From an uncultured Clostridium sp. (GTDB taxonomy: Bacteria; Bacillota_A; Clostridia; TANB77; CAG-508): DNA of 36,358 nucleotides. Where the stretch lies: contig CAMLYR010000007.1 in NCBI GenBank assembly GCA_946491915.1, positions 1 through 36,358 of the forward strand, written 5' to 3'. Positions 34,349 through 36,358 of the stretch are shown here, in pieces (the stretch's first letter is position 1; each line of letters opens with the position of its first letter). Position numbers and translations under genes: made by a program. The notes beneath the pieces were generated by a model. The model was given only the letters and a program-made list of their open reading frames with translations. It did not search any database and had not been told where the DNA came from.

Positions 34349-34840
34349 TCACAAGTCCATATTACTATTATCCCTTGTTTCTCCTTTGTTGGCAATATAT
34401 TCCTGTAGTGTTTGGAAGATCTCATCAATTTTCTTTTTTTGTTCTTCTAATGTGAGATTAGAAGTTATTATCTGCTGAATTTCTTTCTGAATCTCAGCAG
34501 CCTCCTCAGGCTTCATGATACTCAATGCAATACATTCAGCTTTACCAAGATTATATGCATTTTCAGCGTATGGTTGTTTTTCCTTCTGTAATGCATCATT
34601 TTCTTGTTCTAAAGATTCGTTTTCCTGCTCTATTCCTTCTTTTTCTTGTTCTAATGCATCATTTTCTTGTTCGGCCTGGCTTAATGCTTCTTCATATTCC
34701 AACAGTGTTCCATATCGTTTCCTGTCTTCATATTCTTGCCTAGGATTCGTTTTTACAATAAACATCGTTATACAAATGCCTACTATAATTCCTACAACCA
34801 TCATTCCTGCACTAATTCCTATTGCCTTCCGTTTGTTCAT
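34349..34840 (-). CDS. Membrane-anchored coiled-coil protein
   Basis: This 163-residue protein has an N-terminal TM (IGISAGMMVVGIIVGICITM, about 7-26), then a long coiled coil with repeated seven-residue units (QENDALEQEKEGIEQENESL, about 58-88) and a helical C-terminal part. I know no function. The repeat unit Q-E-N-x-x-L-E occurs three to four times and may be an internal DNA duplication. Like the tandem-HD gene it looks less A/T-biased at third positions than its neighbours. The ATG at 34840 follows TTAGGAGGTTTGACAAA. Confidence 0.8.
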   Translation of the reverse strand: MNKRKAIGISAGMMVVGIIVGICITMFIVKTNPRQEYEDRKRYGTLLEYEEALSQAEQENDALEQEKEGIEQENESLEQENDALQKEKQPYAENAYNLGKAECIALSIMKPEEAAEIQKEIQQIITSNLTLEEQKKKIDEIFQTLQEYIANKGETRDNSNMDL

Positions 34841-34874
34841 TTTGTCAAACCTCCTAATATTTTTTTATCGCTAT

Positions 34875-34903
34875 ATTATACCAAACTTATCTACTTAGTG
34901 CAA
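34875..34903 (-). promoter_or_regulatory. Sigma-A promoter of coiled-coil gene
   Basis: On the minus strand, TTGCAC (34898-34903), 17 bases, then TATAAT (34875-34880), 34 bases before the ATG. Confidence 0.78.
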
Positions 34904-34920
34904 ATTATTTTTTAGACCTT

Positions 34921-35052
34921 TTAGTCTATTTTCTCAATATCAATTCTTGCTTTTTCATATGTAATAGCTTCAATAGATGCACCTACTAATTTTAATCTAT
35001 CTCCTACATTTAATCTTAAAATGTAGATTGAAATACATAAAAAGCATAATAG
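34921..35052 (-). pseudogene. Possible gene remnant after the 142-aa gene
   Basis: The frame of the 142-residue gene stays open for 43 codons after its TAA. The last 31 codons (RLNVGDRLKLVGASIEAI...) read like real protein with normal codon use, ending at a TAA at 34921-34923, but no start or ribosome binding site precedes them. It looks like the C-terminal tail of a lost gene. The inverted repeat CTACATTT/AAATGTAG (about 35003-35025) sits at its edge. Confidence 0.4.
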
Positions 35053-35481
35053 TTAATCTTTGTATATACTATAAAAATCCATAAATAAATTCCAAAATTC
35101 CTTATCATAAATAAAATCTTTTTTTTGGATTTTGATTTTATTTTTTAATTCTTCATATTGTTTTAATAACATATTTTCTGATGCAATTTTGTCAATATTC
35201 ATCTTACTTAATTCTATACATATAATTTCTCTATATTTTTTTACTTCTTCTTTTGAAATTTTAAGAAATGGATTTGTATATGTAGTCAAATTGTTTTGGA
35301 TGTAATTATAGTATAAAATATTTAATAATATATTTAATTTTCGTTCATAAAATTTTTCCCAAAACATTTCTCTTTCTTTTTCCGTATATTGATTCATTGT
35401 ACGTATAAATTTAATTTTTATTTCTGTATAATGGTTCAATGATTCTTCCAATTCCTTTATATCTTTTTCTTCTATTTTCAT
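35053..35481 (-). CDS. Hypothetical helical protein (142 aa)
   Basis: I do not recognise this protein. It is soluble, helical and rich in Lys, Glu, Ile and Tyr (FWEKFYERKLNILLNILYYN, EEVKKYREIICIELSKMNID), with no TM segment or known motif. The ATG at 35481 directly follows the TAA of the upstream gene, so the two are translationally coupled and very likely act together. Confidence 0.7.
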   Translation of the reverse strand: MKIEEKDIKELEESLNHYTEIKIKFIRTMNQYTEKEREMFWEKFYERKLNILLNILYYNYIQNNLTTYTNPFLKISKEEVKKYREIICIELSKMNIDKIASENMLLKQYEELKNKIKIQKKDFIYDKEFWNLFMDFYSIYKD

Positions 35482-36210
35482 TTATTCCCCTTTAAAAAAT
35501 TCTTGTGGATTTTTTCCTAATTCTTCTGCCAATGATGCTAATTCTTCTGCTATTTGTTTCGCTCTTTCTACTTTTTTCTCTTTTTCTTGTAGCATTTCAT
35601 TCACTTTCTCTGCTGACAACTTTTCATCCTGTTCTCCAATTTCTTTTTCAATTTGTCTAATTTCTGCTATACAACCTCTACTGATTGCATTTAATTGTTG
35701 ATTATCTTCAAAATTAATGTTTGATGGCTGTTTTCGTTTTAATATTAAAATACTTGTCTGGTAATAATTTTCCAATTCTTTTCTATATTCCTCTGAATCT
35801 ATATTTTCTTCAACTTCTTTAGGAAATCCTTTCACATATTTATTTTTTACTAGATCCTCTAATCTTTCCTGTAAAAAAATACTCTCAATTGCTTCGTTAA
35901 GTGTATGGCCTCTCTTTTTTTCTACCATTTTTTTTGGTAATACCCTGTCTCCTACAACAACATAACAATCATTCCAGTTTTTTGCACCTGTATTTGGATT
36001 TAAAGCATGTGCACCTGCAATTTGTATATATTTATCTCCCATGATAACTTTGTTTAATTCTGCACCCTCTTCATATACCACTGTTACTAATGCTTGTTTC
36101 TTTGCCCCGTTAATTTGTGTATTAAATACTTCTTGTTTTTCTGACCACATTTTACTTGTAATCGCCCATATTTTATTTGTTTCTTCATCTTTAAATGCAA
36201 ATATTCTCAT
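35482..36210 (-). CDS. Hypothetical protein with C-terminal coiled coil (242 aa)
   Basis: I do not recognise this protein. Residues 1-95 look like a beta-rich globular domain (MRIFAFKDEETNKIWAITSK, YIQIAGAHALNPNTGAKNWN). The middle is helical, and residues 185-235 form a Glu/Lys coiled coil (EKVNEMLQEKEKKVERAKQI). No signal peptide or TM segment. The ATG at 36210 follows AGAGGAGAAAAT. It heads a two-gene unit with the 142-residue gene and has its own good promoter. Confidence 0.75.
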   Translation of the reverse strand: MRIFAFKDEETNKIWAITSKMWSEKQEVFNTQINGAKKQALVTVVYEEGAELNKVIMGDKYIQIAGAHALNPNTGAKNWNDCYVVVGDRVLPKKMVEKKRGHTLNEAIESIFLQERLEDLVKNKYVKGFPKEVEENIDSEEYRKELENYYQTSILILKRKQPSNINFEDNQQLNAISRGCIAEIRQIEKEIGEQDEKLSAEKVNEMLQEKEKKVERAKQIAEELASLAEELGKNPQEFFKGE

Positions 36211-36257
36211 ATTTTCTCCTCTTTCTTAAATAATTATTTCTTGAATATTTTTTCGAC

Positions 36258-36286
36258 ATTATATCATAATTTACATAATATTTCAA
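36258..36286 (-). promoter_or_regulatory. Sigma-A promoter of the two-gene hypothetical unit
   Basis: On the minus strand, TTGAAA (36281-36286), 17 bases, then TATAAT (36258-36263). The leader to the ATG is about 40 bases. I see nothing else in the last 70 bases of the window. Confidence 0.82.
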
Positions 36287-36358
36287 CTATATCTTCTTTA
36301 TAATGTATTTAATTTATGATAAAATCACTTTAAAAGTTTAGAAACGAATATTTCACCC

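Noticed and set aside
1..36358. CRISPR arrays, tRNA or rRNA genes, transposase genes
   Set aside because: I looked on both strands and saw no spaced direct repeats, cloverleaf genes, rRNA segments or transposase motifs.

Overview
This window is low-GC, AT-rich DNA with many TTG starts and strong AGGAGG ribosome binding sites. The gene content is clostridial: LL-diaminopimelate aminotransferase (dapL) with dapF, minD-minE-rodA beside a spoIVFA/spoIVFB-like pair, a GerS-like germination protein, EndoA/MazF and a TSCPD protein. It most likely comes from an uncultured, probably spore-forming gut-type clostridium. No rRNA, tRNA, CRISPR array or IS transposase was found. Most genes are on the minus strand; the three clear plus-strand genes are a Cna-B-like protein (10558), a monofunctional transglycosylase (18046) and an HD-GYP protein (25372).

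Layout. 1-638 is the 5' part of a RhuM-family gene. 878-9298 is one 2806-residue cyclic beta-1,2-glucan synthetase-like membrane enzyme, preceded by a one-TM protein whose terminator overlaps the synthetase ribosome binding site. 10.5-12.5 kb holds a Cys/Lys/Asp-rich Cna-B-like protein, a 46-residue membrane peptide, two half-size TauE/SafE transporters and a small hypothetical gene. 12.6-15.3 kb holds rarA, ruvA and an HD hydrolase, separated by two inverted-repeat elements. 15.5-17.7 kb is dapL-dapF, with a long folded leader ahead of dapF. 18-22.7 kb holds the transglycosylase, a histidine phosphatase, mnmA, a TSCPD protein and aspS. 22.8-26.3 kb is a signalling cluster: a tandem SpoT-type HD protein whose second HD is dead, a HipA-like protein, and a divergent HD-GYP protein. 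26.4-31.4 kb, read right to left, is minD-minE-rodA, a 205-bp foldback, dusB, a gerS-like gene and mazF. 31.7-33.8 kb is an M23 (SpoIVFA-like), an M50 (SpoIVFB-like) and a pilin-like gene. 33.9-36.2 kb is four hypothetical genes.

How the genes work together. dapL and dapF are consecutive steps to meso-diaminopimelate, used for lysine and peptidoglycan. RodA and the GT51 transglycosylase polymerise glycan strands, MinD/MinE place the septum, and the M23/M50 pair occupies the place of the sigma-K checkpoint of sporulation. RuvA and RarA act at stalled forks and recombination intermediates. MnmA, AspRS and Dus support tRNA maturation and charging.

The least ordinary observations are: two hairpins that look like both a terminator and a ribosome-binding-site lock; the intact plus decayed tandem SpoT-type HD protein beside a HipA-like kinase; a MazF next to gerS without alr or mazE; a MinE with a charged tail of about 110 residues; and several long inverted-repeat elements between genes.
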